DNA of 7,450 bases from an uncultured Pirellulaceae bacterium (GTDB lineage: Bacteria > Planctomycetota > Planctomycetia > Pirellulales > Pirellulaceae). The notes beneath the pieces were generated by a model. It worked only from the letters and a program-made list of their open reading frames with translations, had not been told where the DNA came from and ran no database searches. A program made the position numbers and the translations under genes. The DNA lies in contig CAKQWG010000153.1 of the NCBI GenBank assembly GCA_934278005.1, positions 1-7,450 of the forward strand, given 5' to 3'. Position 1 is the stretch's first letter; each line of letters starts with the position of its first letter. Of the stretch, positions 5,642-7,450 are shown one piece after another.

Positions 5642-6457
5642 ATGCGTTTTGCACTTTGCAATGAACTGTTTCAAGATTGGCCCTGGGAGCGTGCGCTTGA
5701 GCTGACTCGGCAGTATGGCTATACGGGGTGGGAGATCGCCCCTTTCACCCTGGGTGACCAGCCGGTACAACTCTCGGCCGCGAGGCGTCGTGAGCTGGCA
5801 CACCAACTCTCCCAAGCTGATATTGAAATGCTGGGCCTACACTGGCTGCTGGCTAAGACCGAGGGCTACCATTTGACTACCGCCGACGCCCAGGTCCGGC
5901 GCCGAACCAGCGATTATCTAGGGCAACTAGCCAAGCTGTGCCGCGATCTGGGTGGTTCGATCATGGTCCTTGGCTCACCCGCGCAGCGCAATTTCCCGAG
6001 CGACATGACCCACGCTCAGGCAGCCGACAACGCCCGCAGTGTTCTGGAGCAAGCTCTGCCGGAGCTCGAGAAGCAACAGGTCACTGTCGCGCTCGAGCCG
6101 CTGGGGCCCGGTGAAGGCAATTTCTGGAATCATGCTGCACAGGTTGTCGAGGTCATCAAGCAGATCGACTCGCCGCTGGTGCAACTGCACTTGGATGTGA
6201 AGGCCATGAGTAGCGAGGGGATGCCGATCGCCGATGTGATACGCGCCAACGCTAAGCACTTGGTCCACTTTCATGCCAACGACCCTAACCTGCTTGGACC
6301 AGGCATGGGCGAGGTGGATTTCAAACCCATTTTTGCGGCCTTGCGCGAAGTGGATTATCAAGGCTGGGTGAGCGTCGAAGTATTCGACTACAATCCTGGA
6401 ATTGAGACCATCGCGCAGCAGAGCATGCAAAATATGCTGGCAGCGATGAAATCCTAG
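5642..6457 (+). CDS. Xylose isomerase-like TIM-barrel protein (sugar phosphate isomerase/epimerase family)
   Basis: This 271-aa cytosolic protein belongs to the AP-endonuclease-2/xylose-isomerase-like superfamily, whose members are metal-dependent sugar isomerases or epimerases. From the ATG at 5642, the start MRFALCNELFQDWPWERALEL and GYTGWEIAPF (about 26-35) form the first strands. The metal ligands are visible as Glu152 (VALEPLG), Asp185 (LHLDVKAMS), His211 (VHFHANDPN) and Glu246 (VSVEVFDY). Their numbering and spacing match the metal site recalled for Pseudomonas cichorii D-tagatose 3-epimerase (E152, D185, H211, E246). However, the substrate residues recalled for that enzyme, His188 and Arg217, fall on Ala188 and Leu217 here, so a free ketose is not necessarily the substrate. 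An ATG five codons upstream (5627) is possible but has a poorer ribosome binding site. It is a single gene, divergent from trmB, with no neighbouring sugar pathway to name a substrate. Confidence 0.85.
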   Translation: MRFALCNELFQDWPWERALELTRQYGYTGWEIAPFTLGDQPVQLSAARRRELAHQLSQADIEMLGLHWLLAKTEGYHLTTADAQVRRRTSDYLGQLAKLCRDLGGSIMVLGSPAQRNFPSDMTHAQAADNARSVLEQALPELEKQQVTVALEPLGPGEGNFWNHAAQVVEVIKQIDSPLVQLHLDVKAMSSEGMPIADVIRANAKHLVHFHANDPNLLGPGMGEVDFKPIFAALREVDYQGWVSVEVFDYNPGIETIAQQSMQNMLAAMKS

Positions 6458-6482
6458 TCGCACCAGACCTGCGATAGGCGCA

Positions 6483-6540
6483 CTAGAACGTAGACGCTGG
6501 CAGTTAGGCCCTAGAAAGTAAACGCTGTGCAGGGGCAGTT
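6483..6540. repeat. Imperfect direct repeat in the convergent gap
   Basis: CTAGAACGTAGACGCT (6483-6498) recurs as CTAGAAAGTAAACGCT (6511-6526), with 14 of 16 bases identical. Both copies are followed by GGCAGTT (6499-6505 and 6534-6540), the second after seven extra bases. The gap between the TIM-barrel gene and lnt (6458-6569) holds nothing else clear. A five-base inverted repeat TCGCA/TGCGA (6458-6462, 6470-6474) directly after the stop is too weak and lacks a T-run to be called a terminator. Confidence 0.6.
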
Positions 6541-6569
6541 GATTCGACGCAGCGGATGAGCGGCGCGAG

Positions 6570-7450
6570 CTAGCTCCGCTGCCGGCGCGCGGCGGCTACT
6601 AGTGCAACGATCGTCAGCAGCGCGCACAACCAGGAGAGTGGATAGCCGACGGCTTGTGCAAGGCCCCAGCGGCCATCGCGCTTAGGCTCGGCTACGATGG
6701 CTTCGGCGCGCAGTCGATCGGTGACCTGCAGCACCCGGCCGCAGCTATCGATACTGGCTGACAATCCCGTATTCGCCGCCACCAGCAGCGGCCGGCGATT
6801 CTCTACGGCACACAGCAGCGAACAAGCCAGGTGATGGTCGAGCATCGATGAACCGCGAAACCAGCTGTCATTGGTAATGTTTATCAGCACATCGGGCGAC
6901 TGCCCCTTAGCTCGCAAGCTGCGCAGTTGCTGATGGATGACGCGCGGCATCATGCTCTCGAAACATATGCTCGGTGCCACGCGAACGTCCGCAAGTGAAA
7001 AGCTCTTGGCTTCCTCCCCGGCATCCATGCCAGCCAGTCCGACCATATCGCGCAGCCACTGCAGCACGGGTCCCAGCGGAATGTATTCGCCGAACATCAC
7101 CAAGTGCATCTTGCTGTAGCGCTCGAGCAACTGGGCATTAGGCCCGATCCACAGCGCCGAATTGTAGCGCCTCAGTCGCTCGGAGTCATAGACCATCACA
7201 TCGTTGCCGACGAGCAAATAAGGCCGCTGAGTGGCGCTGGGCTGATCCTCGGTGCTAGCCGGTGTGTCTGAGCTGGACTGTGTGTCTGAGCTGGGCTGTG
7301 TGTCTGTGCTGGGCTGTGTGTCTGTGCTGGGCTGTGTGTCTGTGCTGGGCTGTGTGTCTGTGCTGGGCTGTGTGTCTGCGCTGGGCTGTGTGTCTGTGTG
7401 GAGCTGTGCGCGGCGTGCGTGACGGACGGCCGATAGCACCAACTGAGCTT
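6570..7450 (-). CDS. lnt: Apolipoprotein N-acyltransferase, C-terminal part (5' end outside window)
   Basis: This is the periplasmic nitrilase-fold domain of the inner-membrane enzyme that adds the third acyl chain to lipoproteins. The frame is open to the right edge (the first full codons are Ala-Gln, then TTG at 7442), so the start and the N-terminal membrane segments lie outside. Numbering from 7442, RYNSALWI (92-99) precedes YSKMHLVMFGEYIPLG (109-124) with catalytic Lys111 and Glu119. PSICFES (157-163) has the nucleophile Cys160 and Glu162. NITNDSWF (188-195) and AANTGLSASID (222-232) follow. A final hydrophobic segment, WLCALLTIVALVAAA (271-285), matches the C-terminal membrane helix of Lnt. 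The first catalytic glutamate would be upstream of the window. Two oddities are seen: a run of DTQPST repeats (17-70) just before the strand YLLVG, and CAVENRRP (211-218) where E. coli has RALELGRP, so an Arg is Cys. A related CN-hydrolase is less likely given the terminal membrane helix. Confidence 0.88.
   Translation of the reverse strand, partial: AQLVLSAVRHARRAQLHTDTQPSADTQPSTDTQPSTDTQPSTDTQPSTDTQPSSDTQSSSDTPASTEDQPSATQRPYLLVGNDVMVYDSERLRRYNSALWIGPNAQLLERYSKMHLVMFGEYIPLGPVLQWLRDMVGLAGMDAGEEAKSFSLADVRVAPSICFESMMPRVIHQQLRSLRAKGQSPDVLINITNDSWFRGSSMLDHHLACSLLCAVENRRPLLVAANTGLSASIDSCGRVLQVTDRLRAEAIVAEPKRDGRWGLAQAVGYPLSWLCALLTIVALVAAARRQRS
7263..7406. repeat. 18-bp in-frame minisatellite within lnt, eight units
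   Basis: The forward-strand unit TGTGTCTGTGCTGGGCTG starts at 7263 and runs to 7406. Units at 7299, 7317, 7335 and 7353 are identical. Units at 7281 and 7371 differ by one base, 7263 by two and 7389 by three. On the reverse strand each unit encodes a rotation of DTQPST. Diverged hexapeptides (DTPAST, EDQPSA) continue to about 7233, so the protein carries roughly nine hexapeptides. The 18-base period keeps the frame when copy number changes. Confidence 0.95.

Noticed and set aside
6458..6474. Rho-independent terminator after the TIM-barrel gene
   Set aside because: The stem is only five base pairs with a seven-base loop and no T-run follows.
6937..7119. Forward open frame of 60 codons inside lnt
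   Set aside because: It is antisense to the Lnt catalytic region and has no support of its own.

Overview
The window is a bacterial chromosomal segment of roughly 58% GC (estimated by eye). It carries six protein-coding genes and no RNA genes, insertion sequences or CRISPR. The gene content and sequence style suggest a planctomycete, probably Pirellulales-like: a TIM-barrel 'sugar phosphate isomerase/epimerase' starting MRFALCNELF, non-ATG starts, weak or absent Shine-Dalgarno sites and a secreted protein of no recognised family. This is an inference from style, not a proven placement.

Layout, left to right. A 13-bp tandem repeat (4-77) sits just upstream of a forward tRNA-dihydrouridine synthase gene (106-1200). 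Four bases after its stop, the tail of a reverse-strand two-gene operon begins. That operon is a group II PLP-dependent amino-acid decarboxylase (3882-2428) followed, through an ATGA stop/start overlap, by an ATP-grasp ligase-like protein (2431-1205). Upstream of it, also reversed, are a small secreted protein (4604-4080) and the tRNA m7G46 methyltransferase trmB (5484-4858). A short divergent promoter region (about 5540-5641) separates trmB from a forward xylose-isomerase-like TIM-barrel gene (5642-6457). A 112-base convergent gap follows, then the C-terminal part of a reverse-strand apolipoprotein N-acyltransferase (lnt), which runs off the right edge. Its periplasmic nitrilase domain carries a long hexapeptide repeat.

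How the genes may work together. Dus and TrmB are tRNA-modifying housekeeping enzymes, and Lnt completes lipoprotein maturation. The pair that stands out is the decarboxylase/ATP-grasp operon. Its tight translational coupling suggests one enzyme makes an amine (or other decarboxylated product) and the other links a carboxylate to an amine, giving a small amide or peptide-like product. No established pathway is recognised for it, so it is the best candidate here for an undescribed function. The other notable structures are three tandem repeats: one in a promoter region and two in-frame within coding sequences.
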